Of a stretch of 64,000 nt of DNA, positions 25,705 through 33,827 are shown piece after piece. Made by a program: the position numbers and the translations under genes. Source of the DNA: CAVRZY01 sp963725415 (lineage in GTDB: Bacteria; Acidobacteriota; Terriglobia; Bryobacterales; Bryobacteraceae); NCBI GenBank assembly GCA_963725415.1, contig CAVRZY010000161.1, positions 1-64,000 on the forward strand. Direction: 5' to 3'. The notes under the pieces are model-generated. The model was not told where the DNA came from. It made no database searches and was given only the letters and a program-made list of their open reading frames with translations. Positions within the stretch are counted from its first letter, which is position 1. Each line of letters starts with the position of its first letter.

Positions 25705-27219
25705 ATGCGCAAATTCGTGACCTTGTTTGTGTTCTGTCTGCCGGCGCTGGCCCAGTTGAAGGACCAGCCGCCCAGTCACCTGTTCAGCGCTTCCGAGCCG
25801 CTGACTGCACCCAGCGCAGCCCCGGCGCGCGCCGTGGCGCAGGATTACATCCGAACGCTGGCCCCGACCTATGGCCTGGCGCCTGAAGATCTCGCCGGGC
25901 TGTACGTTGCCAAGGAGTATCGCACCCAGCACAACGGCGTCACGCACCTGGTTTTCAGACAGCAGTTCCGGGGCATCGACGTCTACAACGCCGAATGGAC
26001 CATGAACATCGATCGCGACGGCCGGGTCATCAACGCCGGCGGCGCTCTGTGCGCCAGGCCCGCTGAGAACGTGGCAGCTCCGACGGCGTCTTCAGGCCCG
26101 GCCGCGCTCCACGCCGCCCTTCAAGCCGTCCGGCCGTTCGCTCCGCTGGGCTACTTGGGCTTGCCGGACACCGCCGGCAAATCCACCAAGCTGATGAAGT
26201 TCGCGCGCGGCGGATTCGCTGACGAGATCGAGGGCCAGCCGGTGTGGTTTCGAATCAACGGCATTTTGCGGCCGGCGTGGGTGTTCTATGTGCTCGACGA
26301 AAACGGCATCGACAACTACGCCACCGTGGTGGACGCGGTCACCGAGCGCATCCTCGCCAGGCAAAATCTGACGTTGTACCAGTCAGCTCCGCGCGGCCTG
26401 GTATTCGAGCGCCAGAGCCCACAACCCAATCCCAGGCCGGGGATTCCACTGACCGCGCCGCCACCCTACGTCCAGCGCACCCTCCAGCCCTTCGCCGGCG
26501 ATCCGGCGGCCTGCCCGCGCGGCTGGGTCAGTGGCAACCAGACGGCGGGCAACAACGTGGTAGCCGCGCCGAATCCGTTGGGCATTACCTTCCTGGCCAC
26601 GGCGACGCCGACGGTGGCCCCGGCCGGCGACTTCAGTTTCCCGCTCGAACTGGGCCCGGGAGCGCCCAATCCCATCCTCTTCCGGGACGCGGCGACCACG
26701 AACCTCTTCTATTGGGCCAACCGCGCCCACGATCTTTTCTACCAGATCGGGTTCGATGAAGCCGCCGGAAATTTCCAGCAGGACAACTTCTACGGCAGCG
26801 GGGTGGGCGGCGATCCGATGATCGCCTTCAGTCACTTCGGCGCGGCAGCCAATGCGCGCGCCTCTCTGAACAATGCCTTCTTCACCAGCTTCGAATATGG
26901 AGAGGACGGCGTCCGTGCGTCCATCAACATGTACATCGGCGGTCGAGACAACATTTTCAGCGACGGCTCCTACGACGCCGAAGTCATCATTCACGAGTAC
27001 ACCCACGGCGTGAGCAGTCGCCTGGTGCGCCAGAACTACGACACCTACCAAGGCGGGGCGATGGGCGAGGGCTGGAGCGACTTCTTCGCGCTGGAGTTCA
27101 CTCTCCCCGAGGGCGCCCCGCTGGAGGGCAGCTACCCGCAGGGCGAGTACCTGTTCCAGCAATTCGGCGCCGGATCCGCACCCGCCCCTACTCGACCAGC
27201 ATGGATGTCAACCCGCTGA
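25705..27219 (+). CDS. M36 (fungalysin-like) metallopeptidase, N-terminal part before a frameshift
   Basis: Secreted zinc peptidase. A signal peptide (residues 1-16) is followed by an FTP-like propeptide (about 30-120) and the M36 catalytic domain. The catalytic domain has IIHEYTHGVSSRLV (HExxH) at about residue 430 and the downstream GAMGEGWSDFFAL motif with the third zinc-ligand Glu. The ATG at 25705 follows GGGAG and a TAGAAT hexamer further up. One missing A near 27174 shifts the frame. Adding it gives GIRTRPYSTSMDVNPLTF and joins this frame to the next, as in intact relatives. The last 15 residues as written are therefore wrong-frame. Confidence 0.85.
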   Translation: MRKFVTLFVFCLPALAQLKDQPPSHLFSASEPLTAPSAAPARAVAQDYIRTLAPTYGLAPEDLAGLYVAKEYRTQHNGVTHLVFRQQFRGIDVYNAEWTMNIDRDGRVINAGGALCARPAENVAAPTASSGPAALHAALQAVRPFAPLGYLGLPDTAGKSTKLMKFARGGFADEIEGQPVWFRINGILRPAWVFYVLDENGIDNYATVVDAVTERILARQNLTLYQSAPRGLVFERQSPQPNPRPGIPLTAPPPYVQRTLQPFAGDPAACPRGWVSGNQTAGNNVVAAPNPLGITFLATATPTVAPAGDFSFPLELGPGAPNPILFRDAATTNLFYWANRAHDLFYQIGFDEAAGNFQQDNFYGSGVGGDPMIAFSHFGAAANARASLNNAFFTSFEYGEDGVRASINMYIGGRDNIFSDGSYDAEVIIHEYTHGVSSRLVRQNYDTYQGGAMGEGWSDFFALEFTLPEGAPLEGSYPQGEYLFQQFGAGSAPAPTRPAWMSTR

Positions 27220-29582
27220 CGTTCAAGTCCCTGGGCCACGTGACCACCGCACCGGAGGTGCACGCGGATGGCGAAATCTGGGCGCAAGCCCTCTGGGAGA
27301 TGCGTGCCAGCCTCATCCGGCAATTCGAAGAAAAGGAAGGTCGCCGGCGCTCGGGGCTGCTGGTCATCGACGGCATGAAGCTGTCGCCCCCCGCTCCCTC
27401 GATGGTGGACATGCGGGATGCCATCCTGCTGGCCGATCGCGTGGACTTCGGCGGCGCCAGCCAGGACCAGATCTGGTCGGCTTTCGCCCGGCGCGGGCTG
27501 GGCGTGCTGGCCCAAAGCTACAGCGCCGACTCGGTGCACATCCTGGCTTCCTTCGAGAAGCCCTCGCCGGTGGGCTCCATGCGGTTCTACGAGGACCAGT
27601 ACGTTCTCTGGGAGACCGTGCAGATCGTGCTCCAGGATTCCAACCAGACACAGCCCACGATTCAGATCCTCCTGACCACCAGCTCCGGCGACCTCAAGAG
27701 CCTGGTCCTGCGCCGGACCGGCAGCGTGTATCTGGGATCCATCTACACCTCCTCGTCCAGCGCCGTCACCAAGTACGACAGCGTGCTGGAGGTGATTCCC
27801 GCGGACTACATCTCCGCCTACTACCTGGACCCGGATACCGGCGGCGGCGCCGCCCGCCTGATCGAAACCACCGTTCCCACGCAGCCGGAGTACTACGGGT
27901 TGCTTTCCGTCACCCCGCCCTTTGTCTCTGGAGAGGAGAAACCTCTGTTCACAATTCCGACAGGCGTCCAAACTTCGGGACTGAGCACGCGCCAGACCCT
28001 GCCCTTCGCTTTTCCGTTCTTCGGAAACAAGTACACCTCGATCCGTGTGTACAGCGATGGACTGCTCACCTTCGATATCCCGAGGTTCGCCACCTGTAGC
28101 GACTGGTACGGGCTGGCATTGACCAACGGCATCGCCCCCCTTTGGATGGAGGTGGTCTACGGCGGCAGCGCCCAGAAAGATGAGAACGTCTACATGAGCG
28201 CGGGACCCGGCTCGGTGACTTTCCGCTGGGCGGCCGAGACACAACCCTTCAACCTGCTGGTTACCAAGCCCGGCCCGGTCAATTTCTCGGCCACGCTGTT
28301 CGACGACGGGCGGATTCAGTTCCAGTACGGCGAAGGCAATAAGAACCTGATCAAGGACTCGTATTACGGCTCGATCTATGGCTGCACCGCTAGTGCGCCC
28401 ACCGTGGGCATCTCCAACGGGCACGAGACTTATGTAGGGACTTCGGGCTACCACGACGGAAACCCGGACCTCGAAAAAGCCCCGAGCCTGATGCTTGAAC
28501 CTCCGTTCGGCTTCTCCAGTTTTCCTGTGGTCAAGGTGGAGTCGCCAGCGTCCGACGAGCATTATCAGGGACTTCTGATAGTCAAGGGGATCGCCTATGA
28601 CGAGACCTCGAGGATCGCCCGCCTGGATGTGCTGGTGGACGGAGTCTGGCGCGCCCGGACCTCCGCCAGCATCTCGCGGACGGATTTCTGCAACACGCAG
28701 AGGGTGCGTGGCTGCCCCAACGTCGGCTTCAGTACCAACCTGAACCTGAGCAGGTTGGGCATCCCACCAGGAACGCACACCCTTCAGATTCGCGCCACCA
28801 ATTCGCGTGGCGCCTTTCTGGACTTCCCCGATGCGCCGGTCAGCTTTTTCGTTGATGCCGGCGAACCACGGCCCGCAGTGGGCGCTATCGAGGCGCCCGC
28901 CGAGGGCGCGGCGCTTTCCGAAACCGTGCGGGTGAAAGGCTACGCCTATTCGAACGATCTGCGCATCCTGGGCGTCGATGTCGTAATCGACGGCATCACC
29001 TACGGCGCCGCCACCTACAACCAGAAGCGCGACGATATCTGCGGCCCACTGGCCGTCAAGCCGCCCAACTGCCCCTACGTCGGCTTCACCTTCAATCTGG
29101 ACACCAGGACAGGCGCGATTCAACTGCCTAACGGCAAACACACTCTCCAGCTCCGCACGCGGGATGAGACCACTCGCTACACGCTGATCCCCGAGACGCC
29201 GCTCAACATCGTCGTCAACAATGCCCTGAATCAGCCGCCCATGGGCGTGCTGGCGTCGCCCAAGCCGAATCAGAAGCTGAGCGGAACCATTAAGGTCTCC
29301 GGCCATGCCTGGGATGCGGATGGGAAGGTCTCCTCGGTGGATCTGCTGGTGGACGGCAGCGTGTACATGACGCTGCGCTACGGGTTGCCCCGGCCCGAAG
29401 AGTGCACCCAACTGACCGGTGTCGCCGCCTGCCCCAACATTGGCTTCGAGGGCGATTTCGACACCCGTCAGCTTTCCAACGGGGCGCATGCTTTGGGCGT
29501 GCGCATCACCGACAACCAGAAGAGCACGACCATCGTTCCGAATCTGATCCGCAACGGCATGAACGTGATCGTGGAAAATTGA
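27201..29582 (+). CDS. M36 metallopeptidase, C-terminal part with three Ig-like repeats
   Basis: Continuation of the gene at 25705 in the next frame; the coding really resumes at about 27174. It begins with the end of the catalytic domain (HVTTAPEVHADGEIWAQALW). A beta-sandwich region follows, and then three repeats of about 110 residues sharing the pattern 'G..A.D....I..VDVLVDG...' followed by a Cys-containing segment (CPNVGF, CPYVGF, CPNIGF) and 'G.HTLQIR'. These look like bacterial Ig-like (Big) modules and probably bind the surface or a polymer. The repeats' paired Cys suggest disulfides. Confidence 0.82.
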   Translation: MDVNPLTFKSLGHVTTAPEVHADGEIWAQALWEMRASLIRQFEEKEGRRRSGLLVIDGMKLSPPAPSMVDMRDAILLADRVDFGGASQDQIWSAFARRGLGVLAQSYSADSVHILASFEKPSPVGSMRFYEDQYVLWETVQIVLQDSNQTQPTIQILLTTSSGDLKSLVLRRTGSVYLGSIYTSSSSAVTKYDSVLEVIPADYISAYYLDPDTGGGAARLIETTVPTQPEYYGLLSVTPPFVSGEEKPLFTIPTGVQTSGLSTRQTLPFAFPFFGNKYTSIRVYSDGLLTFDIPRFATCSDWYGLALTNGIAPLWMEVVYGGSAQKDENVYMSAGPGSVTFRWAAETQPFNLLVTKPGPVNFSATLFDDGRIQFQYGEGNKNLIKDSYYGSIYGCTASAPTVGISNGHETYVGTSGYHDGNPDLEKAPSLMLEPPFGFSSFPVVKVESPASDEHYQGLLIVKGIAYDETSRIARLDVLVDGVWRARTSASISRTDFCNTQRVRGCPNVGFSTNLNLSRLGIPPGTHTLQIRATNSRGAFLDFPDAPVSFFVDAGEPRPAVGAIEAPAEGAALSETVRVKGYAYSNDLRILGVDVVIDGITYGAATYNQKRDDICGPLAVKPPNCPYVGFTFNLDTRTGAIQLPNGKHTLQLRTRDETTRYTLIPETPLNIVVNNALNQPPMGVLASPKPNQKLSGTIKVSGHAWDADGKVSSVDLLVDGSVYMTLRYGLPRPEECTQLTGVAACPNIGFEGDFDTRQLSNGAHALGVRITDNQKSTTIVPNLIRNGMNVIVEN

Positions 29583-29602
29583 GCCGCCTCGAGCGAGCGG
29601 GC

Positions 29603-30682
29603 TCAGCCCCCCAGTTTCTTCACCGCCCGCTGGAGGGCCTCCTTGAGCGACTCGTCATGCTCTCTGGACAGCAGATCGCGCAATGGTTGAACGGCGCGGG
29701 GATCGCCGAGCCGTTCCAGGGCTCCCACGGCCGCAACACGGACCCGAGTCTCGCGATCCGCCAATGCGCCCAGGAGTAGTGGGATCGTCCTCGAGTTCTG
29801 CATGCCACCCAAGACCATGCAGGCGCGCCTGCGAATTCCCGAGTCCTCACTCTTGAGCTGGGCTGTCAGTTGGGCGATGGCGACCTGGTTCAGGCCCGCC
29901 GCGATGCCCCGCCCCAGGGACTCCGCAGCCACGTCGGCGACCCAATCATGCTTGTCCCCCAAAGCCCGCCACAGCGGCTCCGCCGCCGCTTGATCGCCCA
30001 GGCGCCCCAGCGATTCGGCCGCATCGCGGCGCACCTGGAAGCTAACGTCTTGGAGGGCCGCGACCAGCGCCCTAACCGCTCGCTTCTTCTGTGATGGGTC
30101 GGAAGCCAGCCAGCCCAGGGCTTGTGCTGTGCCCTCCCGCTCGAGCTGTTCCTTGGATGCTAGCAGCGGCAGCCACGTGTCGAGCGTGTCTTCTTGTCCC
30201 AAGCGGTGAGTGACGCCGTCCTTGCCCGTCACCACGCCGCGGCCGCACAAGTAAACCAAGCCAGCGTCCTTGACCAGCTTGAGGGCCAGCGGATATGCGG
30301 CGTCGCCATCCAAGGTGTGACCTTCAATCTCAACCTTGCCGACGAAGACCTGCTCCGCTCCAGGCGACCAATAGCTGCCCCGGGGAGAAGCTGTCGAGAG
30401 GTCCGAGCTGACCAGCAGGACCTGGGGATTGCGGTAAGCAGCGCCGGGCAGGCTGACGATCGCCTGCGGGCCGTCATTCTTCACGACGATCCGGTACTGC
30501 GCGCCCTCTGTCCCCTGGTCGAGCCTGACTCCGCTGAGCACGAGTGTGCTCCGCGCCGGCGCGGCAGCCTTCCACGGAATCAACTTCTCCCAACCGCCCC
30601 ACAGCCAGAACAGCGCTACGCCAATCAGCGCCACGGTCGCCAGCACTAACAGTTTCAATCCGGTCTTGTCTCTGCCTCCCAC
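29603..30682 (-). CDS. Membrane-anchored HEAT-repeat protein
   Basis: A 359-residue protein with one N-terminal transmembrane helix (about residues 8-27). A beta-rich region (30-160) follows, and then at least five HEAT-like repeats (about 190-355; for example DVSFQVRRDAAESLGRLGDQ, DSGIRRRACMVLGGMQN and RETRVRVAAVGALERLGDP). HEAT solenoids usually mediate protein contacts; no partner can be named. The GTG start at 30682 is set by GGAGG eight bases upstream; the long upstream frame is spurious because it crosses the divergent gene. Confidence 0.78.
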   Translation of the reverse strand: MGGRDKTGLKLLVLATVALIGVALFWLWGGWEKLIPWKAAAPARSTLVLSGVRLDQGTEGAQYRIVVKNDGPQAIVSLPGAAYRNPQVLLVSSDLSTASPRGSYWSPGAEQVFVGKVEIEGHTLDGDAAYPLALKLVKDAGLVYLCGRGVVTGKDGVTHRLGQEDTLDTWLPLLASKEQLEREGTAQALGWLASDPSQKKRAVRALVAALQDVSFQVRRDAAESLGRLGDQAAAEPLWRALGDKHDWVADVAAESLGRGIAAGLNQVAIAQLTAQLKSEDSGIRRRACMVLGGMQNSRTIPLLLGALADRETRVRVAAVGALERLGDPRAVQPLRDLLSREHDESLKEALQRAVKKLGG

Positions 30683-30700
30683 CGCAGGTCCTCCGTTGGA

Positions 30701-30727
30701 TTGATTATTCCACACCACCCCTATAAT
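30701..30727 (+). promoter_or_regulatory. Promoter for the gene at 30734
   Basis: TTGATT at 30701-30706 and a perfect TATAAT at 30722-30727, 15 bases apart (short of the ideal 17). The -10 box ends six bases before the ATG, which places the expected transcription start on or next to the start codon. Confidence 0.5.
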
Positions 30728-30733
30728 AGAGGC

Positions 30734-31135
30734 ATGTTCTTTCGCCGCAAGCCGCCCAAGACGCCGACGTTCCAGGAACGGCTGGAGTCGCTGCGCGGCT
30801 CCGGCTTCCGCACCGACGCCCGGCCAGACGGGCGTGTTCAAGTGAGCCGGGACGCCTGCGCGGCCACCATCGAGGACGCCCCGGACGGCGGCCCGCGAAT
30901 CCAGCGCGTCGGTCGGCTGTCTGGAGACGAGATCGCGCTCCTGGTGGATGCGGGATATCAGAAATTCTGGCAGACCTGCGACGGACGCCGCGTCCCCGCC
31001 CTGGCCCACCAGCTCCAAGAACTTCACGAGTTCCAGGAAGACCTCCGCGAGGCGCTGGGATTGGTGAGCCTGTACCACAACGCGCTGGGCACAACCAACG
31101 ATCTGCACCTTTACGACCGCGTACGATCTACCTGA
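30734..31135 (+). CDS. Conserved hypothetical protein
   Basis: A 133-residue basic, soluble protein that I do not recognise. It begins MFFRRKPPKTPTFQERL and has no signal peptide or transmembrane segment. The second half is helical with acidic patches (HQLQELHEFQEDLREALGLV). The ATG at 30734 is preferred over an upstream ATT/ATG run because the promoter lies there. Its TGA stop (31133-31135) falls inside the 10-bp target duplication of the neighbouring insertion element, and the original stop is preserved. Confidence 0.65.
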   Translation: MFFRRKPPKTPTFQERLESLRGSGFRTDARPDGRVQVSRDACAATIEDAPDGGPRIQRVGRLSGDEIALLVDAGYQKFWQTCDGRRVPALAHQLQELHEFQEDLREALGLVSLYHNALGTTNDLHLYDRVRST

Positions 31136-31140
31136 GAGCG

Positions 31141-31289
31141 TAATGGCTCAGAAGGTGTGAGAAGATCGGCTGACAGGCGAAACCGCCTGTCCCACGGTGG
31201 TCTAAGTGCCTTGATTGCAGCGTGGGACAGGCCGTTTGGCCTGCCACCCTCACCGCCGGAGGGATTTTTTCACACCTTCTGAGGCATTA
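31141..31289. mobile_element. 149-bp non-autonomous inverted-repeat element (MITE-like)
   Basis: Terminal inverted repeats of about 26 bp: TAATGGCTCAGAAGGTGTGA on the left and, read inward, TAATGCCTCAGAAGGTGTGA on the right. It is flanked by an exact 10-bp direct repeat CCTGAGAGCG (31131-31140 and 31290-31299). Inside are two REP-like palindromes (GACAGGCGAAACCGCCTGTC and GGGACAGGCCGTTTGGCCTG). The outermost bases match the larger element at 1579-2295. The right end supplies the TAA stop of the minus-strand TPR gene. It carries no gene. Confidence 0.85.
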
Positions 31290-31691
31290 CCTGAGAGCGA
31301 TCCCGCGCAACTCAAACAGCCTGGGGAATCCCAGGCAGTAGAAAGGCTGCTCGCCCTCCGGCCGCGGGATCGGGTAGGTGTTCAGAAGGTCCCCCACCTG
31401 GCCGGCCTGCTTGCTTTCGATCAACGCCCAGGCCAGCAAGACGTTCAGGGGCTCGGAAGAGGACGGGGGCGTCTGATCGTACAACTGCCGCAGCGCCGGG
31501 ACAGCCGCAGCAAACTGCCTGTCCAGAAGCAGGGCATAGGCCAGGGCGTATTGCTTTGCCGCCGCCTGCGCGGGATTCGGGAAAGCCCGCTGCGCTCTCA
31601 GGGCCCATTCCGAGGCAGAGGCGTTCGGCTGGGCCAGGAACCGGCACATTTCAGCTAACATCTGCGATCCCGGATTCGGGGCGGCTGCCAC
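31287..31691 (-). CDS. TPR lipoprotein, C-terminal part after a frameshift
   Basis: Continuation of the gene at 31651-33048 in another frame; the open stretch reaches back to about 31757 (ELSIWRLASGDRARAHEYAG). It contains helical repeat segments such as AAAKQYALAYALLLDRQFAAAVPALRQLY, consistent with more TPR-like units. Its stop codon, TAA at 31287-31289, is contributed by the terminal bases of the inserted element. The uninterrupted ancestral sequence would have stopped at the same codon with TAG. Confidence 0.75.
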   Translation of the reverse strand: MAAAPNPGSQMLAEMCRFLAQPNASASEWALRAQRAFPNPAQAAAKQYALAYALLLDRQFAAAVPALRQLYDQTPPSSSEPLNVLLAWALIESKQAGQVGDLLNTYPIPRPEGEQPFYCLGFPRLFELRGIALR

Positions 31692-33048
31692 GGCGTGACC
31701 TGCATACTCGTGCGCCCGCGCCCGGTCGCCGGATGCCAGTCTCCAGATCGAGAGCTCCCGACCAAGCCAGCGACACCGCGCCCGGGGCCGCCTGCGCTTT
31801 CACAAACTGCTCCAGTCGTGTCTCGGCCTCCTTCCGGCGACCGCTCAGATACTCCCACTCGGCCTGCCGGTACTCAACCAGGGAGTCCCCGGCCGCCCGC
31901 CGAAACTCCAGGAATCTTCCGAAAAACTGGTCGGCGCCTTTCCGATCGCCGGTCATCAACCGGGCCCAGGCTGCCTTGTACAGGTCTCCTCCTCCGAGGA
32001 AAGAGGGGTCTTTCCCGGACGCCTCCAGATAGAACTTCTCGGCCTCCGAGAAGCGGCCCAGGTAATAGTGCATGTCCCCCAAGGAATCCGACGGATTGGC
32101 GTCTCGGGGCCGCAGCTCCCGATAGCGGCGCAGAGTCTTGCTGGCACCCTCCAGGTCCCGGGCATAGCTCTGGGCGTAGCCCAACTGGTTCAGCAGGAGA
32201 ACATCCTCGGGGGAACGCGCCGCCGCCTTCGTATACGAGTCCACAGCGGCCGGATAGCGGTGCGCCATGAGATCCAGCTCGCCCAGGTTCCGAAACACCT
32301 CGGAATCGGCCGGAGTGACCTTCGAGAGGGCCACCAAAGCGCGGTATTGCGCCGCCCGATCGCCCTGAAGCATGGCCTCCAGCAGCCCCAGGTGGGCTCG
32401 TTCCACTTCCGGGATCTGGCTTCCCCGGCGGGCCGCCGCGGTAATCACCTCCCGCGCGCCGGCGCGATCCCCGTGGCTCAGCAGCCACTGCACCCAGGCC
32501 ACGTACGCGGCGCCGAAACTCGGGTCCGCGGCTGCGGCACGCTCAAAAGCTTTCGCGCCAGCCGCCGCATTGGCAGCCGTGCGAGCTTCGACGAATGCGC
32601 GCAACGCCGTGTCGTTAAGGGCGCCGAGCGGCCGCGCGCCACCGTCCAGCTGTAGTGCCAGCGAGCGTGCCAGCGGCAGAATTCCCTCCGCCTCCGGGCC
32701 GCTGGCCGAGGCGGATTTCGCCGTCTGATGGCTCCCCGCGTCTTCCAGCACCGCCTCGACCCGCAGCCGCCCGCCCTGGCGGTAGAAGTAGCCGTGAAGG
32801 ATCTCGGTCGCCCCCACCGCTGCGGCATCCCGCTGGCTGGTCACATTCAGCGGGTGAGCTGCCGGCAAGCCCGTGAATTGCAGGCTGACCAGCTCGGAGA
32901 ACCCGCGGCTCATCCAGTCCAGACCGGGATCGGCCGCCAGGTTCTCAAAGGGGGGAATCGCAATGCACTCAAAGCTGTCTTGGTTTTTCGAGCAACCGGC
33001 CAGCAGAATCAGGCAGGCCAGAATACCCGCGCCACGTTCAGAGAACAC
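31651..33048 (-). CDS. TPR-repeat lipoprotein, N-terminal part
   Basis: Probably an envelope lipoprotein: the signal peptide ends in LILLAGCS (lipobox Cys near residue 19). Residues 30-100 resemble the beta domain that precedes TPRs in adenylate-cyclase-like and TolB-like acidobacterial proteins (IAIPPFENLAADPGLDWMSRGFSELV). TPR-like helical pairs fill residues 150-420. The GTG start at 33048 overlaps the upstream TPR gene by 11 bases. A surplus base near 31758 shifts the frame, so the last 37 residues as written are wrong; the true continuation is the frame ending at 31287. Confidence 0.78.
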   Translation of the reverse strand: MFSERGAGILACLILLAGCSKNQDSFECIAIPPFENLAADPGLDWMSRGFSELVSLQFTGLPAAHPLNVTSQRDAAAVGATEILHGYFYRQGGRLRVEAVLEDAGSHQTAKSASASGPEAEGILPLARSLALQLDGGARPLGALNDTALRAFVEARTAANAAAGAKAFERAAAADPSFGAAYVAWVQWLLSHGDRAGAREVITAAARRGSQIPEVERAHLGLLEAMLQGDRAAQYRALVALSKVTPADSEVFRNLGELDLMAHRYPAAVDSYTKAAARSPEDVLLLNQLGYAQSYARDLEGASKTLRRYRELRPRDANPSDSLGDMHYYLGRFSEAEKFYLEASGKDPSFLGGGDLYKAAWARLMTGDRKGADQFFGRFLEFRRAAGDSLVEYRQAEWEYLSGRRKEAETRLEQFVKAQAAPGAVSLAWSGALDLETGIRRPGAGARVCRSRRGSRPESGIADVS

Positions 33049-33781
33049 GCGGCTCCGCCGCCATCAGTTCCTTGAACTCCGGTAGCTCCAGAAGGGCGGC
33101 GAATTCGGGTTCCTCCAGGAACTTCTTCCGTTCCTTGAAGCCCTCTTCCAGCGCTTTGCGTATGTACAGCAGAGCGCGGTCGTTCATCCCCGCCTGCGCA
33201 TAGGTCTTGGCCAGATAGTAGTGGAACTTGGCGCGCTCTTCCACGTTGCGTTCCTGCAACAGCACGCCGTAGGAGCTGCGATGCTCGAAGACGTCCGGGT
33301 CGAGCGCCAGGGCCTGCCGGTAGGCCTGCGCGGCGTCCTCGTATTTCTTCCGCGCGAAGTGAGCCGTGCCCAGGTTGCTGTAGAGGGTGGCGGAATTCGG
33401 CGTCAGTTTCAGAGCCTTCTTGTACTGGCTGATGGCCCTCCGGTAGCTCTTCTTGGCGTAGTAAATGGTGCCCAGGTTGTTCACCGCTTCGGCGTATTTC
33501 GGGTTGAGCCTCACAGACCGCTCGTAGTACTTCTTGGCCACATCGAGCTGCATCATCTGGTGATAGGCGATGCCAAGCTTGTTCCAGATGACCGCCGAGT
33601 TCTGCGGGGCCTGTTTGTATGCTTCGATGGCTTCCCGATACATTTTGCGGGCCATGTAAATGTCGCCGCGTCTCTCCGGCGTCAGCGGAGCAGGCTCGGC
33701 AGCCGGCGTCGCTTGGGCGTTGAGGGTACCGACACTCAGGAGCGCTGCGAGACTGATGAGCAACAACCGACTCACAACCAT
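33038..33781 (-). CDS. Exported TPR-repeat protein
   Basis: A 247-residue protein with a signal peptide (about residues 1-22). Four to five TPRs (about 35-180) follow, of which AVIWNKLGIAYHQMMQLDVAKKYYERSVRLNP and the next AEAVNNLGTIYYAKKSYRRAI are the clearest. A helical tail completes it. The ATG at 33781 follows GAGGAGG; a start 13 codons upstream has no such site. The next TPR lipoprotein gene overlaps its stop, and the upstream neighbour is a penicillin-binding protein, so a cell-wall assembly role is conceivable but unproven. Confidence 0.82.
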   Translation of the reverse strand: MVVSRLLLISLAALLSVGTLNAQATPAAEPAPLTPERRGDIYMARKMYREAIEAYKQAPQNSAVIWNKLGIAYHQMMQLDVAKKYYERSVRLNPKYAEAVNNLGTIYYAKKSYRRAISQYKKALKLTPNSATLYSNLGTAHFARKKYEDAAQAYRQALALDPDVFEHRSSYGVLLQERNVEERAKFHYYLAKTYAQAGMNDRALLYIRKALEEGFKERKKFLEEPEFAALLELPEFKELMAAEPRVL

Positions 33782-33799
33782 AACTGGCCTCCTCGACAA

Positions 33800-33827
33800 G
33801 CTACAGGCTACAAGCCACAAGCCTATT
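33800..33827. repeat. Heptamer array at a gene terminus
   Basis: Four tandem seven-base units GCTACAG, GCTACAA, GCCACAA, GCCTATT. The penicillin-binding protein's TAG stop (33823-33825 complement) lies in the last unit. Confidence 0.55.
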
